Assembly: GCA_027014955.1 (NCBI GenBank) | Contig: JALWDA010000018.1 | Location: forward strand, 1-56,126 | Direction: 5' to 3' | DNA length: 56,126 nt | Source of the DNA: Desulfurococcales archaeon | Lineage (GTDB): Archaea; Thermoproteota; Thermoprotei_A; Sulfolobales; Fervidicoccaceae | Part shown: piece after piece, positions 11,933-21,566 of the stretch | Position numbering within the stretch: the stretch's first letter is position 1 | Layout of the letters: every line of letters starts with the position of its first letter | Program-made: the position numbers and the translations under genes | The notes under the pieces: model-generated | Seen by the model: only the letters and a program-made list of their open reading frames with translations | Told to the model about the DNA's origin: nothing | The model's database searches: none

Positions 11933-13120
11933 TTATGGCCCGGTATTCTCTCCCATTATTCGATAAAAGGCGTCCTTGGTAAGAGAATTCTCGTAAGCTT
12001 CCCATAATCTCCTTTTCCACCCTTCTAGGGCAGGGTGTACTACCCAAGAGAGAGCAGTTCCTTGTGCCTCGCGAAGCCTCATAACATCAGCGTATTGCTG
12101 GAAAATCCCTCCCATAATACCCTCCAATACTGCAGCGTAGCCCTGAGCGGCCTCCTTGGTTGATTTAGCGCCTTCAAGGGTCCTTGCCTTGGACACTCTC
12201 GCTATTCCTGCCAGCCTTTTCTCCACATTACTGTAGATAAACTCGTACCTTGCCAGCCTGCCAGAGACTAGTATCTCTTTTGGCTTGTACCCCTCTTCTG
12301 TTAATGCCTTCACGTTTTTTTCTATGTTTGAAAACATTGACTGGAAGGCCGCCATGCATAGCCTTTCTTTCTGTGCTTTCCTAATGGCTTCATCGACATC
12401 GTAGGTTCCACAAGCGGTCGAAACCCCTCCCACGTAGTTCTGGTCCCTAGTCCACTTAACCGCCAATGCGGCTACTTCCGCGTCGAGACCGCCAACTGTT
12501 AAGAACCCTGTGGAAACTATCGTGCCCCCGTGTCCGTCTGTTATTTTCCCCTTTTCTACCTTGATAACAGCGTTGTAACCGTACCCCATTTCGACATAAA
12601 TCAGGTCTATATCTCCGGGTGACCATCCGTTGTCGACAGAGCTTGTGACAGCTCCGAGGAATGTTGCCGCCATTTTATCTGCTGTCCCCATGTCCACCCT
12701 GTTGTATTTCCTATGCGGAGGCACTGTCGGCAAGTGTATAACCGCTGGAATATAACATGCTCTAAGCCCTCGTTCCCATAGGCTTTTAACAGCAAGTGCA
12801 AGTGCCCTATACACATGGCTTCCTGGGTCACTACTAGCGTTGGGTCCGAACAACTTTTCCTTTTTAGACAGTAGTAGAACCTCTGTCGCGAAAAGTAGGG
12901 GATCCTTTATATCATCGTTGCAGACCAGAGGGGTACCATATCCGGAGGGAGCAGCTATGTAGTCTATCTCGTCCTGCTTCTCAACAAGGGCCTTTATAAA
13001 CGACTCCGGGTCTGTAGCAACACTTTCTGTGGGTATGCTCTTCTCCCAAACAACCTTACCGTTTTCTATAAGCGCTAGGTCGAAGCTCTTTGTCCCAGGG
13101 TCTACGCCAAGTACTTTCAA
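11933..13120 (-). CDS. DUF1464 family protein (ASKHA/sugar-kinase-like fold)
   Basis: MKVLGVDPGTKSFDLALIENGKVV phosphate-1 motif; VSTGFLTVGGLDAE; matches DUF1464 from memory. Confidence 0.75.
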   Translation of the reverse strand: MKVLGVDPGTKSFDLALIENGKVVWEKSIPTESVATDPESFIKALVEKQDEIDYIAAPSGYGTPLVCNDDIKDPLLFATEVLLLSKKEKLFGPNASSDPGSHVYRALALAVKSLWERGLRACYIPAVIHLPTVPPHRKYNRVDMGTADKMAATFLGAVTSSVDNGWSPGDIDLIYVEMGYGYNAVIKVEKGKITDGHGGTIVSTGFLTVGGLDAEVAALAVKWTRDQNYVGGVSTACGTYDVDEAIRKAQKERLCMAAFQSMFSNIEKNVKALTEEGYKPKEILVSGRLARYEFIYSNVEKRLAGIARVSKARTLEGAKSTKEAAQGYAAVLEGIMGGIFQQYADVMRLREAQGTALSWVVHPALEGWKRRLWEAYENSLTKDAFYRIMGENTGP

Positions 13121-13935
13121 AAACTACCCACCCTTATCGAGCTTTTTGCGATAATATCGAAAGGATGTATAGATTCCATGCTTTTAACAATTATACTCAC
13201 CTTCGCACCTTTACCCAGCCGCTCTCCAAGATACTTCGCTAGGACGTAAGTCAACTCTCTCGCCACGTCCTCCGTGAACTTAGTGTTATTAGATGCCCTC
13301 TTAACAAGTTCGTACTCCTCTACCCTCTTCAGCTTCCTCCGAGGTGTTGCAGAGAATGCCTCTGCCGACATTATTGCTATCTCCTCTGGCGATACATTTG
13401 GCCGTGTCGATGTTCTTGCAATGACGTAAGCGTATGCACGTTGCATGTGGGTAACGTTGCATTCATCCTCCTCAAAATACCTGTAGACCGCCCGCGCTGA
13501 AGGACATGAAGTTATGCCAGTTATCCTTGTCCTTATAGTCCACCGACCCCCTCCTCCCATACGATGCCTATATTCTACCTTGAACCAATAGTCCAAAGCT
13601 TTCTCATGAGAATACACGCTTCCTGATATTGCCACAGCAGCCTGGTCACTGTATGTGTGCCTTTCCAGTACTCTAGACACAATGCGCTCAAGCGAGTCAT
13701 AGACTTCGCTGCACTCATTCTCGTTTAGTACGGAATCTATTGCCTCAATGAACCTAGATATATGTGTGCCTCGCTGGGTGCGTGGTAGGGCAACGTATGC
13801 GGAGACGTTTATCGTTAGTGGGTAGCAATTCTTTCCAGGTTTTAGTCTGACGTTATATAGGAGGCCTGATACTCCAGTCTCTATCCCATATGAGTGGGCA
13901 GGGAGGGTGCTATGCACGTCTGGCACTTTGTCCAA
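13117..13935 (-). CDS. mptA: GTP cyclohydrolase MptA / FolE2 type
   Basis: LPRTQRGTHISRFIEAID, VEYRHRM, CPSARAVYRY typical of the GTP cyclohydrolase IV / FolE2 family. Confidence 0.88.
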   Translation of the reverse strand: MDKVPDVHSTLPAHSYGIETGVSGLLYNVRLKPGKNCYPLTINVSAYVALPRTQRGTHISRFIEAIDSVLNENECSEVYDSLERIVSRVLERHTYSDQAAVAISGSVYSHEKALDYWFKVEYRHRMGGGGRWTIRTRITGITSCPSARAVYRYFEEDECNVTHMQRAYAYVIARTSTRPNVSPEEIAIMSAEAFSATPRRKLKRVEEYELVKRASNNTKFTEDVARELTYVLAKYLGERLGKGAKVSIIVKSMESIHPFDIIAKSSIRVGSF

Positions 13936-13943
13936 TTATTCGC

Positions 13944-14387
13944 TCACCCTTTTCTTCCGTCTGTTTTCTCGAGTTCCACAAGTGCATACTTGTTGCTACC
14001 CTCATAGAGGCGCAGCCTAAGCTTGAATACGTTTACCCTCTGCATTATTTTCTCGGCAATATCCAAGGCCAAGTACTCTGTGGTAACGTGAGGTTTTTCC
14101 ACGAACTTGATATCCGTGTCGAAACGCCCTTTTATGCTGGTGAGGTTCCTGTCAGATACGGGTAACAGTACTCTGTGGTCATATTCTTCAAGCACTTCCT
14201 TCACTATTCTTTTCAGCTCTAGGAAGTCCATCACCATGCCTGTTGTAGGGTCTATTTCGCCTTCGATTTCCACGTCAACTCTAAAAGTGTGGCCATGCAA
14301 TCTTCTACACTTATCTACCGACCCTGGAGTATAGTTGGCAGAATCGAAAGTCAGTCCTTCTATACCTATACGTATTGTCCGCTTCAA
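13944..14387 (-). CDS. 6-pyruvoyl-tetrahydropterin synthase / QueD family protein
   Basis: CRRLHGHTFRVDVEIEGEIDPTTGMVMDFLELKRIVKEVLEEYDHRVL; conserved DH and C...HGH, but the first Zn-ligand His is Asn (DSAN). Confidence 0.85.
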   Translation of the reverse strand: MKRTIRIGIEGLTFDSANYTPGSVDKCRRLHGHTFRVDVEIEGEIDPTTGMVMDFLELKRIVKEVLEEYDHRVLLPVSDRNLTSIKGRFDTDIKFVEKPHVTTEYLALDIAEKIMQRVNVFKLRLRLYEGSNKYALVELEKTDGRKG

Positions 14388-14476
14388 CTAGAGGTCCCCC
14401 CAGCCGACACTAGTTTTGGTCAGGGAGGATTTTAAGCATGTAATGTATAAACAATTGGCACAAGGAGGGGTTAAGC

Positions 14477-15583
14477 TTGAGGAAAACACCATTGCTCGAA
14501 CTCCATAAGGAGCTGGGCGCTTCTATTGGAGAGTTCGCAGGTGTGAGAACGGCCATTTCGTTCTCAAGTATTATTGAGGAGCATCTAAGCGTGCGTAGAG
14601 AAGCTGGTATCTTTGACTTGAGCCACATGGCCCTCATAAGGGTACGGGGTGGAGGGTCTGGGGACCTTTTGGAAAAGCTGCTCTCCAAACGGCTCTCCAA
14701 ATACCCATCCGGACATATGATTGGTCCTGCCCTTTTTCTCAATGAGAGGGGAGGGATAAAGGATGATGTTATGACTTATAAGTTAAGTGATGGAGACTGG
14801 GTTATCGTTGGTAACGCTGCTAACCTAAACAAGGACGTGGCTTGGCTTGAGAGTAACGCGTCGCTCGAGGGTTACCATGTTGAGATAAGCGTTCTCAACG
14901 AAGAGTATTCATTGCTAGCCCTACAAGGCCCGAGATCTCCCAAGATACTAAGTTCGCTATTCAACGTGGATGTCGACAATGTTGGTCCACTCAGGTTTAG
15001 GACTGACCTAGACTTAGGTGGTGCTAGTATCTGGATAATGAGCCGAAGCGGGTGGACAGGTGAGGATGGGTTCGAGTTTATATTAAGGCATAGTGATGCG
15101 GGGAAGCTTTTCAGAACGCTCGTGGAAAACAGTGTTAAACCCTGCGGGTTGGCTGCTAGGGATTCTCTCCGATTAGAAATGGGTTACTATTTATACGGTC
15201 ATGAGATTGACGAGGATGTGAACCCCATAGAGGCAAGATACTGGATGGCGATGGACCTCGGGAAGATCGAATGCGTGGGATGTGATATCATTAGGAGTGT
15301 TTATGAAAGAGGTGTGGACAGGGTGCTTGTAGGCCTACGTTTCTCTAAGAAGGACAGGGCTGTACCTAGGCAGGGTAATGGGGTCTACATCGGTGAAAGG
15401 AGAATAGGTTACATCACAAGTGGGGGGTATTCCCCAACAATTGGTAGGTCGATAGCGCTCGCGTTTCTCTACTCTCGAAATGCACTAATGGGCTCTAAGG
15501 TGCATGTGGATATAAGAGGACGGGCTTTTGAAGCCAAGGTTGTTGATTACCCCTTTATACCCGCTGGCAGACAGGCTAAATGA
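14477..15583 (+). CDS. gcvT: Glycine cleavage system T protein (aminomethyltransferase)
   Basis: REAGIFDLSHMALIRVRG, LALQGPRSPKIL, SRSGWTGEDGFEF, GLAARDSLRLEMGYYLYGHEID. Confidence 0.96.
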   Translation: MRKTPLLELHKELGASIGEFAGVRTAISFSSIIEEHLSVRREAGIFDLSHMALIRVRGGGSGDLLEKLLSKRLSKYPSGHMIGPALFLNERGGIKDDVMTYKLSDGDWVIVGNAANLNKDVAWLESNASLEGYHVEISVLNEEYSLLALQGPRSPKILSSLFNVDVDNVGPLRFRTDLDLGGASIWIMSRSGWTGEDGFEFILRHSDAGKLFRTLVENSVKPCGLAARDSLRLEMGYYLYGHEIDEDVNPIEARYWMAMDLGKIECVGCDIIRSVYERGVDRVLVGLRFSKKDRAVPRQGNGVYIGERRIGYITSGGYSPTIGRSIALAFLYSRNALMGSKVHVDIRGRAFEAKVVDYPFIPAGRQAK

Positions 15584-16041
15584 TATTTGTTAGAATTAAT
15601 CCAAGATGTTCACAGGTGATGACTTTGGGAGATGAGATAGTTGTGGAAGGGTATGTGATACCTAAGGACAGGTTGTATACTGGTAATGATGAGTGGGTAA
15701 AGATTGAAGGAGAGAGGGCTAGGATAGGAGTGACTGATTATGCCCAGAAACAGCTGAAAGACGTAGTGGGAGTCGAGCTCCCAGAGACTGGTCGAACTGT
15801 AGAGAAGGGAGAACCTATAGCTACTATAGACTCGATAAAGACAGCCGCTGAGGTTTACGCTCCCCTTAGTGGGCAAGTTTTAGAAGTCAATGAAAAGCTG
15901 CAAGAATCGCCAGAGCTAATAAACACTGACCCCTATGGAGAGGGGTGGATTGTGGTAATAAAGCCCTCAAAACTTGACGATGAGAAAGGAAGCCTACTTA
16001 CCCCTGAAAAGTATGCTGAGCTAGTCAAGAAGAGAGAATAA
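15580..16041 (+). CDS. gcvH: Glycine cleavage system H protein
   Basis: ARIGVTDYAQKQL, lipoyl-Lys region ATIDSIKTAAEVYAPLSG; overlaps the gcvT stop by 4 nt. Confidence 0.96.
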   Translation: MIFVRINPRCSQVMTLGDEIVVEGYVIPKDRLYTGNDEWVKIEGERARIGVTDYAQKQLKDVVGVELPETGRTVEKGEPIATIDSIKTAAEVYAPLSGQVLEVNEKLQESPELINTDPYGEGWIVVIKPSKLDDEKGSLLTPEKYAELVKKRE

Positions 16042-16321
16042 TCATTATCTTACGAACTAAATACTGCCGAATCCACGGTTTTTGCCTCTTAAAAGTAAGT
16101 CCATTACTACCTGCATTCGCTATGGCCAGTACGGTGGAAATGCCATATATTTATGATTCCTTGAAAAACGGCCTTTGAACGCACTATGCACATTTGGTTT
16201 GTATAACATGCATTTGAAACCTGTGGTAGATGTGTTAAACTGTACATGTTTCTCTATGGTTTTAACATTTTTACCACTAGACTGGATAATATATAATATC
16301 TCGAGAAGGAGGTGGGGGACA

Positions 16322-17101
16322 GTGCCTAGGATTGTTAGGGAGGATTACTATGAAGGGGTAACCTTCCTAGAATACGAGGAATTTGAGGTAAAGGAGCCGT
16401 CTTTCTTCGTCATCGGCTTGCCTGACGCAGGCCTGGTTGGGAGCATTTCAGTAGGCCACATGATAAGGGAGCTGAAGCCTAGGGAAGTGGGGGGAATAGA
16501 TATTGAGAGGCTTATGCCTCCTATAGTATTGGTCAAACAGGGAGAGCCTAGGCCGCCTCTAAGGCTTTTCTTGAAAGACAATATTCTTATATTGTCCTCA
16601 GAGGCTCCTATACCGCCTTCCTCCATATATCCTCTCAGCCACGCAATACTGGAGTATACCGCAAAACGTAGGATTGACTATATAGTTTCTCTAACCGGTG
16701 TAGGCTCACCCTCTAGGATTAAAAATGGGCAACCCCGCGTCTTTTGGAGTGCCAACGGAAGGAGGGCCCTTGAAGAAGTTGCGAGGCTGGGCATACCAGC
16801 CTTTGATGAGGGCATCCTCATAGGGCCATATGCAATAATTCTAAAAGAGGCCAACCGTTTCTTGGCTAACAACATCGTTCTGCTTGTGGAAAGCTTCCCC
16901 GACCTACCCGATCCCGAGGCAGCGGCTGAGGTCATAAAGGTATTCTCGAAGCTGACGGGCATTGGAATAGATGTGTCTAAACTGCTTGAAGAAGCCGAGA
17001 TGATAAGGCTGAAAACCAAGGAGCTCATGCGTCACACTGCTAGGGTTATGAACCAGATGGGCAAGAGCATGGAGATGCAACCCAGCCTGCTTTACACATG
17101 A
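16322..17101 (+). CDS. PAC2 family protein (proteasome-assembly-chaperone-like)
   Basis: FFVIGLPDAGLVGSISVGHMIRELKPREVGGID. GTG start at 16322 preceded by ggaggtg; the longer ORF from 16175 is judged an artefact. Confidence 0.88.
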   Translation: MPRIVREDYYEGVTFLEYEEFEVKEPSFFVIGLPDAGLVGSISVGHMIRELKPREVGGIDIERLMPPIVLVKQGEPRPPLRLFLKDNILILSSEAPIPPSSIYPLSHAILEYTAKRRIDYIVSLTGVGSPSRIKNGQPRVFWSANGRRALEEVARLGIPAFDEGILIGPYAIILKEANRFLANNIVLLVESFPDLPDPEAAAEVIKVFSKLTGIGIDVSKLLEEAEMIRLKTKELMRHTARVMNQMGKSMEMQPSLLYT

Positions 17102-17514
17102 GGTGGCTGGGGTGGGTTATTTTGGAGTTTGAACGCTATCTTAGCATATTGAAGAAGACATTGTCTGTAAAGATGATGGAATTACAGAATATCGTGTCCA
17201 TGGTTATACATGAGCAAACTACTGTTGAGGAAAGTGGGAGCATAGAAGCTGTTATAAGAGAGCCGCTGTCTACCATTATGGAGGATGAGGATAGCTACTT
17301 AATAATAGTGGATATGCCAGGATGCGATCCTGGGAGCCTAACAGTAAACGCTTATGGCACAATAGTGAACGTTAGGTCCAAGAGCAGTGTTGTGGAAGGC
17401 CTTGTTTACGAGAAGAAACTGAGACTGCCTAGTGACGCTGACGTATCCAAGCTAGAATACTGGATTGAGCGAGGAAGATTGTTTATACGCGTTCCTAGGC
17501 AGAAACAACACTAG
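17098..17514 (+). CDS. Hsp20/alpha-crystallin family small heat-shock protein
   Basis: EDEDSYLIIVDMPGCDPGSLTVNAYGTIVNV...RLPSDADVSKLEYWIERGRLFIRVPR; overlaps the upstream stop. The start may be internal. Confidence 0.78.
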   Translation: MRWLGWVILEFERYLSILKKTLSVKMMELQNIVSMVIHEQTTVEESGSIEAVIREPLSTIMEDEDSYLIIVDMPGCDPGSLTVNAYGTIVNVRSKSSVVEGLVYEKKLRLPSDADVSKLEYWIERGRLFIRVPRQKQH

Positions 17515-17586
17515 GGTGGAGGAACAGTCGGTGGAGTTCCTAAATACATCAGATGCTAATGATAGCCTTAATTTATAACCCGGACC

Positions 17587-18735
17587 GTGTTTGTTAAAGA
17601 AACTTGTAAGCTAAGAGCCCTTTCTCAAAGCCGAAAGTGTCTAGCATTAAAAACGAGGGAGGGGACGTTATTGGAGACGCTGGTATGGTTGGATGCTCTT
17701 ACTCCCAAGCAACTCTTACTAGCCTACTCTATCAGCTTAGAGCTTAGGGAGAGGGGGGTCGGGAGCATAATAACTGCTAGGGAAGAAAACTACGTTGATG
17801 CTATTTCTAAGAGACTTTCATTCACACCATATACTGTGGGCGAGTATGGCAAGGATCTTAAAGAAAAGCTCGAGTATGACTGCAAAAGAGTATTGGGACT
17901 TATGGCGATAAAGGAGGTTCTGAATGCCAGTGTCCTGGTTTCGTATCCAAGCCCGTCGGCCATCAGAACGGCCTTCGGGCTTGGTAAGAAAGTATATGTT
18001 ATAACAGATACTCCCCACGCGATCCATGCACATAGGCTCTCTGTTCCACTTGCTGATTATCTAATATACCCCGAGTTCCTGAGAGGAGGAGAGTTGGAAA
18101 AGTACGTACTTGATAGTTTTACCAAGAAAGTTACCTATAGGGGCGTAGATGAGATTGCTTGGATAAGAAGAATAAGACCCGAGAAGGGGTATTACAAAGA
18201 GCTTGGCCTTCCTGAAGAAGGCTATATTATAGCGCGTCCCCCCGAGCGATATGCTGCTTACTACGGTGATTATGGAGGTCGCTTGGATTTCCCACTGTTA
18301 GTGAAAAAACTCGCAAAGAAGCGCACAGTAGTACTTGTTCCCAGATATGCTGAGGACATCGAGATATACAGTAGGATAGACAACGTCGTGGTACTGGAGC
18401 CCGTCCTCTCGCTAGATCTATACGAGAACGCGTTAATGATAATCACAGGTGGGGCAACTATGGCTAGGGAAGCCTCCCTTCTAGGCATACCAAGCATATA
18501 TACTTTTTCGACAGAAATCAGCGTTAATAAGGCGTTGAGAGACCTAGGGTTCCCACTTCACCACGCAAGCGATATTGATTCCGTTATGACGATTTTTATG
18601 AAATATGAAAGAGAAGGCTGGTCGAAAACCGATACCTCTAACATTATAAGCGGGTTAGAAGACCCCGCGGAGAAAGTTGCTGACCTTGTTGTAAAAGAAC
18701 TAAGCCCTCAAAGGTCCCCCTCAACATGCTCATGA
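17587..18735 (+). CDS. DUF354 family protein (glycosyltransferase/epimerase-like fold)
   Basis: TLVWLDALTPKQLLLAYSISLELRERG...IITGGATMAREASLLGIPSIYTF typical of DUF354. Confidence 0.8.
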   Translation: MFVKETCKLRALSQSRKCLALKTREGTLLETLVWLDALTPKQLLLAYSISLELRERGVGSIITAREENYVDAISKRLSFTPYTVGEYGKDLKEKLEYDCKRVLGLMAIKEVLNASVLVSYPSPSAIRTAFGLGKKVYVITDTPHAIHAHRLSVPLADYLIYPEFLRGGELEKYVLDSFTKKVTYRGVDEIAWIRRIRPEKGYYKELGLPEEGYIIARPPERYAAYYGDYGGRLDFPLLVKKLAKKRTVVLVPRYAEDIEIYSRIDNVVVLEPVLSLDLYENALMIITGGATMAREASLLGIPSIYTFSTEISVNKALRDLGFPLHHASDIDSVMTIFMKYEREGWSKTDTSNIISGLEDPAEKVADLVVKELSPQRSPSTCS

Positions 18736-18750
18736 TGGGATGGTTCATAA

Positions 18751-19602
18751 ATGAGGGCTGGGTTTAGTATATGGCATAAAAGTCAGACAAACGACCCCAG
18801 GTTCTGGGAACTGGCGCTTAAGGCTGGCTTTGGGCTAGTAGAGATAGCACTTGATTATCCCTGGCCTTGGGAGAGATCATTTAACAATGTAGTTAGAAGG
18901 GCGTTGCGTGAAGGTCTTGACGTGGGTCTCCATGCCCCCTGGAGGGACCTAAGACTAGCATCCCCTCTGAGAGATGTTAGGGAGGGAGGCGCACGTGCTA
19001 TCTTGGGCGCTGTTGATAAAGTCCTTAATTTGGGTGTAGACTTTCACTACCTTGTCCTCCACGTGTCGAGCCAGGAGTGGATACCGGAGCATGTGCTAGA
19101 TGCCTATTTAGATGATGTTTCTACGACATTGGGAGAGATAAGAGATTTCTCGAGGAGCCATGATTTCGAAATTGTTATCGAGAACGCGCAGACCCCCTTG
19201 TCTGAGCGTTTGACCCTACTCAAGAAACTGGCCAGTAAGCTGGACATCGGGGTGTGCCTGGATTTAGGGCACCTTGTATTAGGACATATCAGAAAAGGGG
19301 CGTCTAAGAGAAGGCTCTTCAAGATTGTGGTGAAATGGCTCAATGAGTTGACCAATCTTGTCAAAGTTGTTCATTTACACGGATATGACGAGGACAGGAA
19401 GAAACCACATATAGGACTCACACAGTCGAATGTCGATGTCATGGCCGGTGTACTTTCTATATTAGAGAGTATGGTTGGAGACAGGATTTCTGCGGATGTT
19501 CCAATAGTTTTGGAGATATTTTCCTACGAGGACAATGACGTGAAGAGTTTTTTCGACAAAATGGGGAAAGAGCTGGATTTCGTGAAGGAGTATCTGAAGT
19601 GA
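18751..19602 (+). CDS. Sugar phosphate isomerase/epimerase or AP-endonuclease-2-type TIM-barrel protein
   Basis: LVEIALDYPWPW...DVGLHAPW...IVIENAQTPLSER...IGVCLDLGHLVLG...VKVVHLHGYD. Confidence 0.8.
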   Translation: MRAGFSIWHKSQTNDPRFWELALKAGFGLVEIALDYPWPWERSFNNVVRRALREGLDVGLHAPWRDLRLASPLRDVREGGARAILGAVDKVLNLGVDFHYLVLHVSSQEWIPEHVLDAYLDDVSTTLGEIRDFSRSHDFEIVIENAQTPLSERLTLLKKLASKLDIGVCLDLGHLVLGHIRKGASKRRLFKIVVKWLNELTNLVKVVHLHGYDEDRKKPHIGLTQSNVDVMAGVLSILESMVGDRISADVPIVLEIFSYEDNDVKSFFDKMGKELDFVKEYLK

Positions 19603-20228
19603 TAAAAATGTACCAAGTGGGAATAGATGAGGCTGGAAGGGGTAGCCTTGTCGGCCCTATGGTAGTTTCCGCTGTAGCTATGGATATACGGACTGCTGAC
19701 CTACTGAGCAGTGTAGGCGTAGCCGACTCTAAGCAACTATCGCCACAAGAGAGAAGCAAGCTATCGGACCTCATAAAGAACAATGTAGCCTGGTACGGGA
19801 TAGTAGTGGTCCCACCCATTCTGATAGACTCCTATAACTTGAACAAGCTAACAGGTATTGTAGCAATATTCCTCGTAAAAAGAGCATGTACGTACCTCAG
19901 AGTAGAAAAAGTGCTTATAGACATGATAAGAGGCATTAGGGTCAAAAGGATGGATTGCCAGGGACTTAGTGTTCCCGTGATTGTTGAAGAGAAGGCTGAT
20001 AACAAGTATGTAGAAGTCGCTGCTGCAAGTATCTTGGCCAAGGTAGAGAGGGACAAGGCTATTGGAGAGATAAGGAAAAAATATGGACTACAAGGAAGCG
20101 GCTATCCAAGCGACCCCCAGACGCTTGAATGGCTTTCTAATAACCTTAGCAATATTCCGAGGGATATAGTGAGGAGGAAGTGGAGCACACTTAAAAAGCT
20201 AGGGAAAAAACCCGGAAACAGCCTTTAA
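19599..20228 (+). CDS. rnhB: Ribonuclease HII
   Basis: VGIDEAGRGSLVGPMVVSA; VEEKADNKYVEVAAASILAKVERD; GSGYPSDPQT. Confidence 0.96.
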   Translation: MIKMYQVGIDEAGRGSLVGPMVVSAVAMDIRTADLLSSVGVADSKQLSPQERSKLSDLIKNNVAWYGIVVVPPILIDSYNLNKLTGIVAIFLVKRACTYLRVEKVLIDMIRGIRVKRMDCQGLSVPVIVEEKADNKYVEVAAASILAKVERDKAIGEIRKKYGLQGSGYPSDPQTLEWLSNNLSNIPRDIVRRKWSTLKKLGKKPGNSL

Positions 20229-20374
20229 CCTAGGCTTGCAATTATTCATCTCTTGACACAGATCGGTACACACATACTAATGCAGCAGGTGATGTGAAAG
20301 TATCTCCCTGAGGAGCATTGGAAAAGCATGTGAAGAGGCTGGCCATGTAACAAGCCACGATCCATCTCCTAACG

Positions 20375-21562
20375 GTGAGAGACATGCCAGCTAATCTGCC
20401 GCCGGAGGCAAGGGCCAAATGGTTAAAGGTCATGGATGCCAAGACTCCCGAAGAAAAAATTCGCGCTCTCGAAGAATTTATATCCTCCGTGCCAAAACAC
20501 AAGGGCACTGAGAACCTGCTATTATGGGCTCGGCGCAGGCTAAGCCAGCTTAGGGAGGAAGTTGAGGAAAAAAAGCGTAAAAGAGGAGGAGGAGGAAAAG
20601 GACCAAGATTCTTTATAGAGAAGGAAGGGGCCGCTCAGATTGTTCTTCTCGGAGTCCCAAACTCTGGCAAAAGTAGCATACTTTCCAAGCTAACTAAAGC
20701 TAAGCCCATTATCGCAGAATACCCCTATTCCACAAGAGAGCCTATCCCTGGCATGCTCGAGTATCAAGATGTCAAGTTCCAACTAGTGGATACGCCGGGT
20801 ATACCATTTGATACTGGGGAGAGAGTCGGGTGGATGGGTAGGACCCTCGGCTTGGCAAGAAATGCTGATGGGATAATATTGGTACTTGATATGACGCGGG
20901 ACCCCCTTGCACAGCTCCGGGGCGCTATAAAGGAGCTGGAAGCCCACGGAATACTGGTTAGGAAGCCTAAGGCTGAAGTAAAGATAGTGAGGACAAGCAG
21001 GGGTGGGATAAATGTTGTCGTGTTGGGTAGGTTGGTGGACGCTTCTGTCGATGATGTCAAGAAGCTTCTTAGAGAATACAGGATACACCATGTCATTGTA
21101 AAGGTAGTAGGAGAGGCCAGCATTGACGACATTGAGCATTCCCTCATAGGTAACCTTACCTACAAGCCGACTCTTATACTGGCAAACAAGATTGACGTTC
21201 CTCGGGCTAGGAGACTATACGAGCTTTTGAAGAGAAATGATATAGACAAGTATGTGAAAACCCTACCAGTATCGGCAATCACTGGAGAGGGCCTCGATAA
21301 GGTTGGCGAAACCCTGTTCAATCTTTTGGGAATCGTAAGAGTGTATACAAAGCAACCCAACGCGGAGGTCGCGGAAAACCCTCTTATCCTGAGAAGGGGA
21401 GCTACTGTGCTAGATGTGGCCGAGCACGTGCATTCACGCTTAGCGGAGAATTTCCGCTATGCCAAGATATGGGGTAAGAGTGCAAAATACCCCGGAGAGA
21501 GGGTGGGTGCAGACCATGTTGTAGAGGATGGTGACATTGTGGAGATATACGCTAGGGGGTAG
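20375..21562 (+). CDS. DRG/OBG-family GTPase with TGS domain
   Basis: G1 VLLGVPNSGKSSIL, G3 LVDTPGIP, G4 LANKIDV, C-terminal TGS. ATG at 20384 is an alternative start. Confidence 0.93.
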   Translation: MRDMPANLPPEARAKWLKVMDAKTPEEKIRALEEFISSVPKHKGTENLLLWARRRLSQLREEVEEKKRKRGGGGKGPRFFIEKEGAAQIVLLGVPNSGKSSILSKLTKAKPIIAEYPYSTREPIPGMLEYQDVKFQLVDTPGIPFDTGERVGWMGRTLGLARNADGIILVLDMTRDPLAQLRGAIKELEAHGILVRKPKAEVKIVRTSRGGINVVVLGRLVDASVDDVKKLLREYRIHHVIVKVVGEASIDDIEHSLIGNLTYKPTLILANKIDVPRARRLYELLKRNDIDKYVKTLPVSAITGEGLDKVGETLFNLLGIVRVYTKQPNAEVAENPLILRRGATVLDVAEHVHSRLAENFRYAKIWGKSAKYPGERVGADHVVEDGDIVEIYARG

Positions 21563-21566
21563 TATT

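Noticed and set aside
16175-16321. N-terminal extension of the PAC2 ORF
   Set aside because: Unusual composition, no SD at 16175; GTG 16322 follows ggaggtg and starts the recognised domain.
20291-20345. Possible C/D box sRNA upstream of the DRG-like GTPase gene (GTGATGT...CTGA...TGTGAAGA)
   Set aside because: C box and C' are degenerate and no terminal D box CUGA at suitable spacing; ggtgat is also a common SD-like string here.
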